Positions 24,556 through 33,731 of a DNA stretch of 64,000 nt are shown one piece after another. Numbering within the stretch: the first letter of the stretch is position 1; each line of letters begins with the position of its first letter. The stretch covers positions 29,145-93,144 of the forward strand of contig JAEZRE010000011.1 in NCBI GenBank assembly GCA_023412915.1. The letters run 5' to 3'. The notes beneath the pieces are model-generated. The model was not told the origin of the DNA, searched no databases, and saw only the letters and a list, made by a program, of their open reading frames with translations. This DNA comes from Bacillota bacterium (GTDB lineage: Bacteria > Bacillota > Clostridia > Acetivibrionales > DTU013). The translations under genes were made by a program, and so were the position numbers.

Positions 24556-26368
24556 AGTAGCCTTCCCCTCCATCAGCGCTTATTTTGAAAGGAATCGTGA
24601 CCACCACCTTGGTAAACCTGCCAGCTTCACTTTCAATCTTTAAACCGTAATTCTCACCATAAAAAAGCTTTATCCTTCTGTTTACGTTTTCGATGCCGAT
24701 GCTTTTACTTCTCTTGTCACTAAGGCTCTTGAAGTAGGTGTCGTTATCCATTGAAAGCCTGTCGTTCAATTGTTCGAGATCCTCCCGTTCCATACCGGCG
24801 CCGTTGTCGATGACCTCTATGGAAACACAATCCTCGAGTTTTGCCGCGTTCAAAGTAATGGTACCCTGCCCCCTTATCCGCTCGATACCGTGGTAAACGG
24901 CATTTTCTATAAGCGGCTGAATAAGCAGGCGAGGTATTTTTATGCCGTTAACTTCAGGCTGTATATTTTTAACTAATTCGATTCTATCGCCGAATCTCCT
25001 CTTTTGTAATGAAATATATTTATCCGCGTAGGTAAATTCCTCTTTTATCGTTATAAGCCTGTCGTCTCTGCCTATGCTGCCCTCCATAAGATCGGACAGG
25101 TCGGAGACCGTGCTGCTTATTTCAGGCACGTTATTGAGCTGAGCAAGCCAGTTGATCGCTTCGAGCGTATTGAACAAAAAATGCGGGTTTATCTGGGATT
25201 GCAGCGCCTTCAGTTCGGCTTCCTTTCTTGTCAGCTGTTCCCTGTACACCCAGTTCACAAGATGGTTTATTTCGCTCGACATTTCATTGAAGGCCTTGTT
25301 CAGGAAGCCCAGTTCGTCACCCCTGTCGTTCTTGATCTGGACATTGCCTTCGCCTGCCTGTACCTTTTTCATACCCTTCACCAGTCTGTTGATCGGCGTA
25401 ACTATATCAAAGGCTATGGATACCGTCAATACGGTAAGTACCAGTATTACTATCACGCACAGCATGATTATGTTCCGTCTGAGAGTGTTGGCATCCTTGT
25501 AAAGCTCCCCCAGCGTTACATATGCAACTACCTTCCACCCTGTATTTTTCAGGGTTATATAGGATACGAACAGGCCGGATTTCTCATCGATCAGCTCGCC
25601 GGATTCACCGTTTATCTTGTCGGAGAGTATGCCGGAATAGACCGAGAGATCGTCATTGACCCTGCTGGCTATGAGATCCATGTCCGGGGAAAGTATCATT
25701 ATGTTCTGGAGATTGCCTGTCAGTCCCTGATACACTTCGCCGAGCAATTCCATTTTAATTTTGATTACGAGAAGGCCAAGTTCGCCGAAACGATCCCTGT
25801 CGTTTATCTGTCTGACAAGATAGATGGCCTTGGCCTTTTTACCCTCGGAAACGACATGTATGTACGGCTTCCCCTTCATCTGCCTCGCCTTCCCGAGCAT
25901 GTCGCTGTAAGGAATATCCACGCTTGAACCGGCTTCCCTCGTGTTGTCGTCCTGGTAATACTCCTTGCCGTCGTCGGAAAAAATGCATATTGAACGTATT
26001 TCGGATCTTGATATGACCACCATTTTCAGATAGCTGTTTATCGTATTTTCATATTCATACTGCTGAATAGGGTCGTCGGAATCGTAACTGCTTTTGAGAG
26101 CCGTGTATATCCTATCCTCGTAAAGCAGGTCCTGCGATATGTTAGTAAGGTTGTCGGTGTAGTCGTCGAGCCTTAGCTGTATCATATTGAGGATGTCGCG
26201 CGAATAGTTGGTGGAATTTTCATTGATTATGCTTTCGGAGTTTTTATAGCTCAAATATCCAATCAGAACAAGCGGAATCAGTATCTGCACGAAAAGCGTA
26301 GATACCAGCTTGTTCCTTATGGAAAGGTTCTTATAAAATTTAAGTAATACTGAGGGAGAATATTTCAT
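24533..26368 (-). CDS. YesM-type sensor histidine kinase
   Basis: A 611-residue membrane kinase: a transmembrane segment near 20-42, an extracellular Cache-like sensor of about 240 residues, a second transmembrane segment near 290-315, a HAMP domain (PINRLVKGMKKVQAGEG), the phospho-acceptor motif INPHFLFNTLEAINWL, and an ATPase domain with ENAVYHGIE and VIDNGAGME. It partners with the overlapping YesN-type regulator. The preceding gene encodes a solute-binding lipoprotein, which may present a sugar to the sensor. Carbohydrate sensing is inferred from the family and from the neighbouring GH94 gene. Confidence 0.92.
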   Translation of the reverse strand: MKYSPSVLLKFYKNLSIRNKLVSTLFVQILIPLVLIGYLSYKNSESIINENSTNYSRDILNMIQLRLDDYTDNLTNISQDLLYEDRIYTALKSSYDSDDPIQQYEYENTINSYLKMVVISRSEIRSICIFSDDGKEYYQDDNTREAGSSVDIPYSDMLGKARQMKGKPYIHVVSEGKKAKAIYLVRQINDRDRFGELGLLVIKIKMELLGEVYQGLTGNLQNIMILSPDMDLIASRVNDDLSVYSGILSDKINGESGELIDEKSGLFVSYITLKNTGWKVVAYVTLGELYKDANTLRRNIIMLCVIVILVLTVLTVSIAFDIVTPINRLVKGMKKVQAGEGNVQIKNDRGDELGFLNKAFNEMSSEINHLVNWVYREQLTRKEAELKALQSQINPHFLFNTLEAINWLAQLNNVPEISSTVSDLSDLMEGSIGRDDRLITIKEEFTYADKYISLQKRRFGDRIELVKNIQPEVNGIKIPRLLIQPLIENAVYHGIERIRGQGTITLNAAKLEDCVSIEVIDNGAGMEREDLEQLNDRLSMDNDTYFKSLSDKRSKSIGIENVNRRIKLFYGENYGLKIESEAGRFTKVVVTIPFKISADGGEGYYVQGSDN

Positions 26369-26426
26369 CAGGTCGACCCCCGCACACTATTTATCCTTAT
26401 TAGCCGTCCGTTATGCCCGGACCGGA

Positions 26427-27743
26427 TCAGTTAGGTATTATCCCGTTTCTTATTGCTTTCGACCACATCCCCTTCGCAGTGATCTTCCCAGTGAGTAAAT
26501 ATGGGAATTCTCCTGCGATATCCTTCTCCCAGGAAGCCCTGTCGACAAAGTGATCCAACGGTCCGACAAGGTACGGGGCGCGCTCTACCAGCTTGTTTCC
26601 TTTAACGGCGAGCTCCCTGTATTTTATATTGAAGCTGTCTATATCTACATTGCTGATCATACCGGTTTCCGAAGCAAATACCGCGGCAGTTTCAGGCGAC
26701 GTCAGGAATTTCAGGAGTCTTAGGGAAGCGTCAAGCTTGGTCTTGTCTTCACCTGCAACGGCGCTCATGTGGAAGGTACCTCCCCCGAGTCCGTAGACCA
26801 TGGTGCCCTTGCGGGTTTCATAGCCATCGGGATAGGGGAACGGTATAATGTCGACGCTCGTATCGTTCGGGTCGAACTCGCCTATGAACCACGAGCCCTG
26901 TACTATCATTGCCGCCTTTTTCTGTTTGAAGAGCATATTTCTCTGATTATTGGTCATTGTCAGGCAGTCACCCGGAAATGCATGCATGTCATACAATTCC
27001 TTGATCAATTGCAATGCTTCGATATGGCTGGGTTTTATGGCTCCGTTTTTAAAAGGTTTTTCAGTCCCGTCCTTCCCGCCCATTACGGCTATCAGGTTCT
27101 GGTACAGATAGGTGCCTTCCGCATATGTATTGAAGGCTATTGGAGTTATTTTGTGATCATTGAATATCTGTACGGCGTACTTGAGTTCTTCAAAATTCCT
27201 GGGAACAGGTACGCTATACCTGGTGAAAATATCCCTGTTGATGAACATGCATTCGAATATGACTTCGAACGGAAGACCATAGATCCGCCCGTCCTGTGTG
27301 GTATAACCCCACATGTGCGGATCGAAACTGTTCTTCCATTCATGGTCCTTGGACAGCTGCCCTGTCAGATCATAGACCTTGCCGGCCTTTATGAGCATAT
27401 TGATATCCGATCCAGGCCAAAGGCCGAATACATCCGGATCGTTTCCGGATGCGAAATCCGTTTTGATTTTCGGAAGGAAATCCTCCCCGAAAAGGGATTC
27501 ATTGGTTATGGTAATGTCCGGGTTGTTTTTTTCAAACTGGTTTAGGACCGTTTTAAGCGTTTCCGCCTTGCTGTCGACTCCTCCCCAACTGCTTATGAAC
27601 CTGAGCGTGGTTTTTGGAGCTATACCAGTCTGCGTTTTATGTGCAGCCGACTGCGTTTTATCGGGCGCCTGCGTACAGGCGCCCGTCATCAACACTATTG
27701 CAGCTGAGAGAAGTAAAGCCTGGAAGATCCTGTTTCTCCGCAC
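26427..27743 (-). CDS. Extracellular solute-binding lipoprotein (sugar-type), no permeases nearby
   Basis: A 438-residue family 1 (MalE-like) substrate-binding protein. It has a lipoprotein signal with lipobox LMTGAC (Cys23), the sugar-SBP motif TLRFISSWGG, GNDPDVFGLWPGSD and a C-terminal MWSKAIRN. Translation starts at a GTG with AAGGAG 10 nt upstream. It begins 13 bp after the clpE stop on the same strand and is followed by the YesM/YesN pair after 58 bp. No ABC permease or ATPase gene is near, so it may serve as a ligand sensor subunit of YesM or work with a distant transporter. Confidence 0.9.
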   Translation of the reverse strand: MRRNRIFQALLLSAAIVLMTGACTQAPDKTQSAAHKTQTGIAPKTTLRFISSWGGVDSKAETLKTVLNQFEKNNPDITITNESLFGEDFLPKIKTDFASGNDPDVFGLWPGSDINMLIKAGKVYDLTGQLSKDHEWKNSFDPHMWGYTTQDGRIYGLPFEVIFECMFINRDIFTRYSVPVPRNFEELKYAVQIFNDHKITPIAFNTYAEGTYLYQNLIAVMGGKDGTEKPFKNGAIKPSHIEALQLIKELYDMHAFPGDCLTMTNNQRNMLFKQKKAAMIVQGSWFIGEFDPNDTSVDIIPFPYPDGYETRKGTMVYGLGGGTFHMSAVAGEDKTKLDASLRLLKFLTSPETAAVFASETGMISNVDIDSFNIKYRELAVKGNKLVERAPYLVGPLDHFVDRASWEKDIAGEFPYLLTGKITAKGMWSKAIRNGIIPN

Positions 27744-27756
27744 CTTTTACAACTCC

Positions 27757-30075
27757 TTACATCGTGAATTGTACCGTTCCTTCAACAATATCCGCCACAA
27801 GGCTGCTGCCAGGCTTAACACTGCCCATGAAGAATTTCTCGGTCAGTTCATCCTCGACATACTTCTGGATAGTTCTTCTAAGCGGTCTTGCGCCGTATTT
27901 TGGATCGTATCCCTTTTCCAGCACGAAATCCGTCAACGCATCGGTAAAGCTGAGCGAAATACCCTTCTGCAGCGCTTCCGCCCTCACCTCTTCAAGCATC
28001 AGGCCGACAATCCGCTTCAGTTCGTCCCTGCTCAGCTCCGTGAATATAATAATTTCGTCAAGCCTGTTTAGGAATTCGGGACGGAAGGTCTCCTTCATTA
28101 CATCCCGCACCCTGCTTTCCAGGGCTTTGTAACCGTCGTTGTTGAAGCCTATGCCATTGGCTTTCAGAGTGGTGCCGGCATTCGAAGTCATTACGATAAC
28201 CGTATTCTCGAAATTCACGACGCGCCCGTGGCTGTCCGTCAGCCTGCCGTCTTCAAGTATCTGAAGCAGCATGTTGAATACGTCCGGGTGAGCTTTTTCG
28301 ATCTCGTCCATGAGTATTATCGAAAAAGGTTTTCTCCTGACTTTCTCTGTCAGTTGTCCTCCGTCGTCGTAACCGACATATCCCGGAGGCGAACCTATCA
28401 GCTTGGATACGGTATGCTTCTCCATATATTCGGACATATCCAGCCTTATCAGCGAATCCTCGGTTTCGAACAGCTCCACCGCCAGCGCTCTTACCAATTC
28501 CGTCTTTCCAACGCCGGTGGGGCCGACAAATACGAAGGAAGCCGGTTTCTTATTCTTCCTGAAGCCCGCCCTGTTCCTTCTGATTGCCTTGGCTATACTG
28601 GTGACGGCTTCATTCTGACCTATTACCCTTTTGTGGAGCCTTTCCTCCAGGTTCATCAGTTTGTCCGCTTCGACTTCGGTAAGCCTCTGAACGGGTATTT
28701 TGGTCCAGCTTTCGATTACAAAAGCTATATCGTCCACAGTAAGGATATCTTCCTTGTTATGCTCCTCAAACTCCCTTATTTTCTGCAGGAGCTTGCATTC
28801 ATTCACTTTCAGGTCCGCAGCCTTCTGGTAGTCTTCGATGGAATCAGCCGAAACTGCGCTTTCCTTTTCTTCCTGTACCTTTTTCAGCTCGTCCTTCAAC
28901 GCTTCCAGCTCTACGAGTCCGGTATTCTTCAGGTTTAACCTGGAGCCCGCCTCATCGATGACATCAATCGCCTTGTCCGGAAGAAATCTGTCAGAAATAT
29001 ACCTTTCCGAGAGTCTGGCTGCAGCCTCTATAACTTCATCGTTTATCCTGACCCTGTGATATTTTTCGTAATAATCCCTGACGCCCTTAAGGATTTCTAT
29101 AGTCTCCTCCACCGAGGGTTCTTCCACGAGTACCGGCTGGAACCTTCTTTCGAGCGCCGTATCCTTCTCTATATGCTTGCGGTATTCGTTGAGAGTGGTA
29201 GCGCCGATCACCTGTATATCCCCTCTTGAAAGGGCAGGCTTGAGAATATTGGCGGCGTTCATCGCACCTTCGGCCTCACCGGCGCCCATTATATTGTGCA
29301 GCTCGTCGATTACGAGGATGACATTGCCCAAAGCCTTTGCCTCCTCGATTATTCCCTTCATACGGCTCTCGAACTGACCCCTGAACTGAGTCCCGGCTAC
29401 GATCCCCGTCATATCGAGGAGGTATATCTCGGCATTGAACAGCTTTGCAGGCACCTGGCGCTTGGCTATTCTGACCGCAAGCCCTTCTGCGATGGCAGTC
29501 TTGCCTACGCCCGGTTCGCCGATGAGCACAGGGTTGTTCTTGGTCCTTCTGTTCAATATCTGTACGACCCTGTCTATCTCACGCTGCCTTCCGATGACCC
29601 TGTCAATTTTATCCTCTTTGGCCAGATCGGTCAGGTTCGTACCGTACATATCCAGGTATTTCTTCTTTTTCAGGCTTTTCTTCTCCTGCGTCTTTACACG
29701 CGTGCCGTTTTTATTGTCTTTATCGTCCGTAGGATCCTTGGGCTCTCCGTTTTCACCCGTTTCCTCGTTTTTGGGGAATACCCGGTTAAGAAAATTGAAT
29801 ATCGGATTGGCTTTATTGCTGTTCGGGGGTTCGATGCCCGCAAGCCCGTTGTTTCCCTGATCCATATCGATATTGTCGAACAGGCTGCCCATCTGCTTAT
29901 TTATATTATCAATATCCTCATCGGACATACCCGTTTGTTCTATCAATTGGTTGACCGGCTGTATACCCTGCTTTTTCGCGCATGAGAGGCAAAGGCCTTC
30001 CTGTATCTGCTTTCCGTCAACGATCTTCGTAATAAACACCACTGCGTAATTTTCCTTGCAAACTGAGCACATCAT
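27757..30075 (-). CDS. clpE: ClpE-type AAA+ unfoldase
   Basis: About 772 residues. The N-terminus has a ClpE-type zinc finger (C3-x2-C6 and C29-x2-C32) instead of the ClpN repeats of ClpC. Two AAA+ modules follow: Walker A GEPGVGKT with LVIDELH, then a UVR-like coiled-coil region, then GPTGVGKTE with LMDEIEKAHPD. It partners with ClpP to degrade stress-damaged proteins. Start: the frame is open upstream, but AAAGGAG lies 12 nt before the ATG at 30075; a GTG at 30078 is also possible. I saw no CtsR heptad operator in the divergent region upstream (30148-30372). The solute-binding lipoprotein gene follows after 13 bp. Confidence 0.9.
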   Translation of the reverse strand: MMCSVCKENYAVVFITKIVDGKQIQEGLCLSCAKKQGIQPVNQLIEQTGMSDEDIDNINKQMGSLFDNIDMDQGNNGLAGIEPPNSNKANPIFNFLNRVFPKNEETGENGEPKDPTDDKDNKNGTRVKTQEKKSLKKKKYLDMYGTNLTDLAKEDKIDRVIGRQREIDRVVQILNRRTKNNPVLIGEPGVGKTAIAEGLAVRIAKRQVPAKLFNAEIYLLDMTGIVAGTQFRGQFESRMKGIIEEAKALGNVILVIDELHNIMGAGEAEGAMNAANILKPALSRGDIQVIGATTLNEYRKHIEKDTALERRFQPVLVEEPSVEETIEILKGVRDYYEKYHRVRINDEVIEAAARLSERYISDRFLPDKAIDVIDEAGSRLNLKNTGLVELEALKDELKKVQEEKESAVSADSIEDYQKAADLKVNECKLLQKIREFEEHNKEDILTVDDIAFVIESWTKIPVQRLTEVEADKLMNLEERLHKRVIGQNEAVTSIAKAIRRNRAGFRKNKKPASFVFVGPTGVGKTELVRALAVELFETEDSLIRLDMSEYMEKHTVSKLIGSPPGYVGYDDGGQLTEKVRRKPFSIILMDEIEKAHPDVFNMLLQILEDGRLTDSHGRVVNFENTVIVMTSNAGTTLKANGIGFNNDGYKALESRVRDVMKETFRPEFLNRLDEIIIFTELSRDELKRIVGLMLEEVRAEALQKGISLSFTDALTDFVLEKGYDPKYGARPLRRTIQKYVEDELTEKFFMGSVKPGSSLVADIVEGTVQFTM

Positions 30076-30372
30076 CACAGTAATCAACTCCTTTCGCTCC
30101 TGCTGCCATCTGTGCCTGGTCGAATAACAAGAGACCTGAGGCCTCATATATCAATCTATTATACGTTTCATAAGTGCCTTATGACTGTTTACCCCTGCTA
30201 ATTAGATAAGTATAACACAATCCGGCATTCAAGGTCTACTTGTAAGATGAACCTTTTTGTGTCCATAACAAAGCAAATTTTGTAACCGATTGAAACGCTC
30301 AGGAATATATTTATAGTAGCAAAAAACAAATTAATAACCATTATTGTGCATTAACATGAGGAGGTGTTTTGA

Positions 30373-30498
30373 ATGGCAGACAGAGGAGGTTTTCTGGGCG
30401 GCTTTTTAGGCAATGATTGCGCCATTTTGTTCTTTATACTTGTATTTCTGTTTTTGTTCGTGAGCCCGTTTGGCGTCGGATTTGCAGATCCTAAATAG
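30373..30498 (+). CDS. Small hydrophobic membrane peptide (41 residues)
   Basis: A short gene with GGAGG 8 nt before the ATG and its own terminator. The protein begins MADRGGFLGGFLGNDCAILF, continues with a single very hydrophobic segment and ends in FADPK. It resembles in size and layout the small sporulation-associated one-helix proteins of Firmicutes (YjcZ-like), but I cannot assign a family. It lies divergently from clpE. Confidence 0.6.
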   Translation: MADRGGFLGGFLGNDCAILFFILVFLFLFVSPFGVGFADPK

Positions 30499-30533
30499 TC
30501 AGGAAGTACATTCCGGATAAGTCGGTGATCCGT

Positions 30534-30570
30534 GTGAGTCAGGGAGGTTCCTTGACTCACTTGATTTTTT
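30534..30570 (+). terminator. Rho-independent terminator of the small membrane peptide gene
   Basis: Stem GTGAGTCA/TGACTCAC (30534-30560) followed by TTGATTTTTT. It follows the 41-codon gene and supports that gene being real. Confidence 0.85.
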
Positions 30571-30583
30571 CAGTGATTTAAGG

Positions 30584-30656
30584 TGAAACACAAGGGACGG
30601 TTCTTTTGTACCATTTCGCGAGCGGAATGGGGCAAAAGAACCGTCCCTGCGTTTCC
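30584..30656. repeat. GGGACGG-family palindromic repeat
   Basis: Arms GAAACACAAGGGACGGTTCT(TTTG) and (CAAAAG)AACCGTCCCTGCGTTTCC surround a diverged centre (ACCATTTCGCGAGCGGAATG). It lies between the convergent small peptide gene and uvrA. Confidence 0.88.
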
Positions 30657-30661
30657 TAATG

Positions 30662-33583
30662 TTAAGCCTGTTTTCTTTCGAGCTCAGGCTCCGTTTCTCT
30701 TTGGAGCTTCTTTACAGACTTTTTCTCACGCTTTTGTTCGGACTTATTCTCCGGCTTGTTGTCCAATATTTTCTTCAGGAACTGACCGGTATAGGATTCC
30801 TGTACGGCTGCCACATCTTCCGGCGTCCCGCTTGCCACTATGTTACCTCCCTTGCCTCCCCCTTCGGGGCCGAGGTCGATCACATAGTCTGCCGTTTTTA
30901 TCACGTCGAGATTGTGTTCGATGACAACGACCGAGTTGCCGGCATCAACAAGGCGGTGCAGTATATCTACAAGTCTGTGGACGTCCGCTATATGAAGTCC
31001 TGTCGTCGGCTCGTCCAATATATATAGCGTCCTTCCGGTGGCCCTCTTGGACAGCTCGGTAGCAAGCTTTATACGCTGGGCTTCTCCTCCGGACAGCGTG
31101 GTCGACGGCTGTCCCACCTTTATATACCCCAGACCGACGTCGTACAAAGTCTCCAGCTTCTTCTGAATGCGCGGTATATTCTTGAAGAATTCCAGCGCAT
31201 CCTCAACCGTCATATTGAGCACTTCCGAGATATTTTTCCCCTTGTATTTGACATCTAGCGTCTCACGGTTATAACGCTTTCCCTTACATACCTCGCACGG
31301 TACGTATACGTCGGGCAGGAAATGCATCTCGATCTTTATGATACCGTCCCCGCCGCAGGCCTCGCAACGCCCGCCCTTTACGTTGAAGCTGAACCTTCCT
31401 GACTTGTAACCTCTCATCTTGGCTTCGGTAGTTCCTGCGAACACCTCCCGGATCAGGTCAAATACGCCCGTATAGGTGGCCGGATTCGACCGCGGCGTCC
31501 TTCCTATAGGAGACTGGTCGATATCGATCACCTTGTCCAGATGCTCGATTCCCAGAATGGCATCATGCTCGCCGGCTCTCGTCCTTGCTCCGTTCAGTTC
31601 GGACGCAAGCTTCTTGTACAGTATCTCGTTTATGAGCGAGCTCTTTCCCGATCCCGAAACGCCGGTCACGGCTGTGAAGACTCCCAGAGGTACGTTTACG
31701 TTGATATTCTTGAGATTGTTTTCGCGCGCGCCGGCAATCTTTATCCATTTACCGTTCGGTTTGCGCCTTTTCTCAGGTATTTCTATCCTCTTTTTACCGC
31801 TCAGGTACAGACCTGTTTGAGAATTTTCGTTTTTCTTTATATCTTCTATAGTACCTTCAGCCACCACATATCCGCCGTGGATGCCCGGACCGGGACCCAT
31901 GTCGATGATATGATCGGCTGCGTACATGGTGTCCTCGTCGTGTTCGACAACGATCAGAGTATTTCCAAGATCCCTAAGCCTTGCAAGCGTCTTCAGCAGT
32001 CTGTCGTTATCGCGCTGGTGAAGGCCGATGCTTGGCTCGTCGAGTATATAAAGCACTCCCATGAGCCCTGAACCGATCTGCGTCGCAAGCCTGATACGCT
32101 GCGCTTCCCCTCCGGAAAGCGTGCCCGAGGATCTGGACAACGTCAGGTAATCCAGACCTACATCGACGAGAAAGCCTACTCTTGCGTTTATCTCCTTCAA
32201 TATCTGATGAGATATCAAAACGTCTCTTTCCGAAAGCTTGAGATCTGAAAAGAATTCCTTTATTTCATTTACGGGCAGGGTCGTAAGCTCATGAATGTTC
32301 CTGTCTCCTACCGTTACCGCAAGCGTCTCCTTCTTGAGACGTGCTCCGTGGCAGTCCGGACATGGATTACTGCTCATGTACTCCTCATAATACTGCTTCA
32401 TGCCGTCGGACTGCGTCTCCTTGTAGCGGCGCTCCATGCTGTTTATGACGCCTTCGAAAGCCGCAGTGAACGTACCGCTGCCGTATTCCTTCTCGTATGC
32501 TATCTTCAGCTTCTCGCCCTTTGTTCCATAGAGGATTATATCGACTATGTTCTCGGGCAGTTTGTTTACCGGGGTCGAGGTCTTGAAGCCGTAATGCTTT
32601 GCAAGCGCATTCAGGTACATTCTCGAGTAGCTGTCGCCATTTTCAAAGTTCCAGCCGCCCACCTTGATAGCGCCTTCCTCCAGGGATTTGCTGCGGTCGG
32701 GTATTACGAGATCCGGATCCATTTTCATCAGCGTGCCGAGGCCGCTGCAGGTCGGGCAGGCTCCATAGGGATTGTTGAAGGAAAACATCCGGGGCGCAAG
32801 CTCCTCTATGCTGACTCCGCAGTCGCTGCAGGCGAAATTCTGGCTGAACAGCAATTCCTGCCCGCCTATCACATCCACGACAAGTATGCCTCCGCTCAGG
32901 TGCAGAGAGGTCTCGATGGAATCGGCGAGACGTTTTATTATCTCGGGTTTTACCACAAGCCTGTCTACAACTATTTCAAGAGTGTGCTTCCTGTTCTTGT
33001 CCAGATTGATCTCTTCATTGATATCGCGCACCTCGCCGTCGACGCGGATTCTGACGTAACCGTTTTTCCTGGCGTCTTCTATCAGCTTGTGGTACTCGCC
33101 CTTCCTGCCCCTTACTACCGGAGCCAGCAGCTGGATCTTTGTACCTTCGTCGAGCAACATGACGGAATCGACCATCTGGTCCACGGTCTGCTGCGATATC
33201 TCCTTGCCGCAGACGTGACAGTGCGGTATGCCAATGCGGGCATAAAGCAGCCTCAAGTAATCGTATATTTCCGTAACGGTCCCGACCGTCGATCTCGGAT
33301 TCCTGCTCGTAGTTTTCTGATCTATCGATATGGCAGGCGACAGCCCGCTTATATAGTCCACTTCGGGCTTTTCCATCTGTCCGAGGAATTGCCTGGCATA
33401 TGCTGAAAGCGACTCGACGTAACGACGCTGGCCTTCCGCGTAAATAGTGTCGAAGGCCAGTGAAGATTTGCCCGAGCCGCTAAGTCCCGTGATAACGACA
33501 AACTTGTCTCTTGGTATCTCAACGTCGATATTTTTAAGATTGTGCTCTCTTGCTCCCTTTATAAAGATACTGTTCCTGTTCAT
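30662..33583 (-). CDS. uvrA: UvrABC excinuclease subunit A
   Basis: A 973-residue damage-recognition ATPase of nucleotide excision repair. The N-terminus is IKGAREHNLKNIDVEIPR with Walker A GLSGSGKSSL; the second ATPase half has GVSGSGKSSL. Two ABC signatures are LSGGEAQRIRLATQ and LSGGEAQRIKLATE, and zinc-finger pairs include CHVCGKE and CPTCSGLG. The tail after the ATPase is Lys/Glu-rich (about 30 residues) and unusual in length. The start at 33583 (MNRNSIFIKG) has AGGTG 7 nt upstream; a longer frame to 33655 has no family match. uvrB is 5 kb upstream rather than adjacent. Confidence 0.97.
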   Translation of the reverse strand: MNRNSIFIKGAREHNLKNIDVEIPRDKFVVITGLSGSGKSSLAFDTIYAEGQRRYVESLSAYARQFLGQMEKPEVDYISGLSPAISIDQKTTSRNPRSTVGTVTEIYDYLRLLYARIGIPHCHVCGKEISQQTVDQMVDSVMLLDEGTKIQLLAPVVRGRKGEYHKLIEDARKNGYVRIRVDGEVRDINEEINLDKNRKHTLEIVVDRLVVKPEIIKRLADSIETSLHLSGGILVVDVIGGQELLFSQNFACSDCGVSIEELAPRMFSFNNPYGACPTCSGLGTLMKMDPDLVIPDRSKSLEEGAIKVGGWNFENGDSYSRMYLNALAKHYGFKTSTPVNKLPENIVDIILYGTKGEKLKIAYEKEYGSGTFTAAFEGVINSMERRYKETQSDGMKQYYEEYMSSNPCPDCHGARLKKETLAVTVGDRNIHELTTLPVNEIKEFFSDLKLSERDVLISHQILKEINARVGFLVDVGLDYLTLSRSSGTLSGGEAQRIRLATQIGSGLMGVLYILDEPSIGLHQRDNDRLLKTLARLRDLGNTLIVVEHDEDTMYAADHIIDMGPGPGIHGGYVVAEGTIEDIKKNENSQTGLYLSGKKRIEIPEKRRKPNGKWIKIAGARENNLKNINVNVPLGVFTAVTGVSGSGKSSLINEILYKKLASELNGARTRAGEHDAILGIEHLDKVIDIDQSPIGRTPRSNPATYTGVFDLIREVFAGTTEAKMRGYKSGRFSFNVKGGRCEACGGDGIIKIEMHFLPDVYVPCEVCKGKRYNRETLDVKYKGKNISEVLNMTVEDALEFFKNIPRIQKKLETLYDVGLGYIKVGQPSTTLSGGEAQRIKLATELSKRATGRTLYILDEPTTGLHIADVHRLVDILHRLVDAGNSVVVIEHNLDVIKTADYVIDLGPEGGGKGGNIVASGTPEDVAAVQESYTGQFLKKILDNKPENKSEQKREKKSVKKLQRETEPELERKQA

Positions 33584-33731
33584 TTGATAACACCTGTCCC
33601 CTGTATAATACTGCCGGACGCCAAGCGCAGCTTCAGCGGCTTTAGCGTCCTTCACATATTATACACAACAGTAAATCAAAATGCAAACACTTGTTCGATT
33701 ATTTTTCAAATTCAGTACATGAGGATTCAGC

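Noticed and set aside
30148..30372. CtsR or CIRCE operator upstream of clpE
   Set aside because: Neither the CtsR heptad repeat nor the CIRCE inverted repeat was found by reading; only AT-rich sequence and weak -10-like boxes are present.
32291..33406. A 371-codon plus-strand frame antisense to uvrA
   Set aside because: No domain signal; uvrA motifs on the other strand explain the region.
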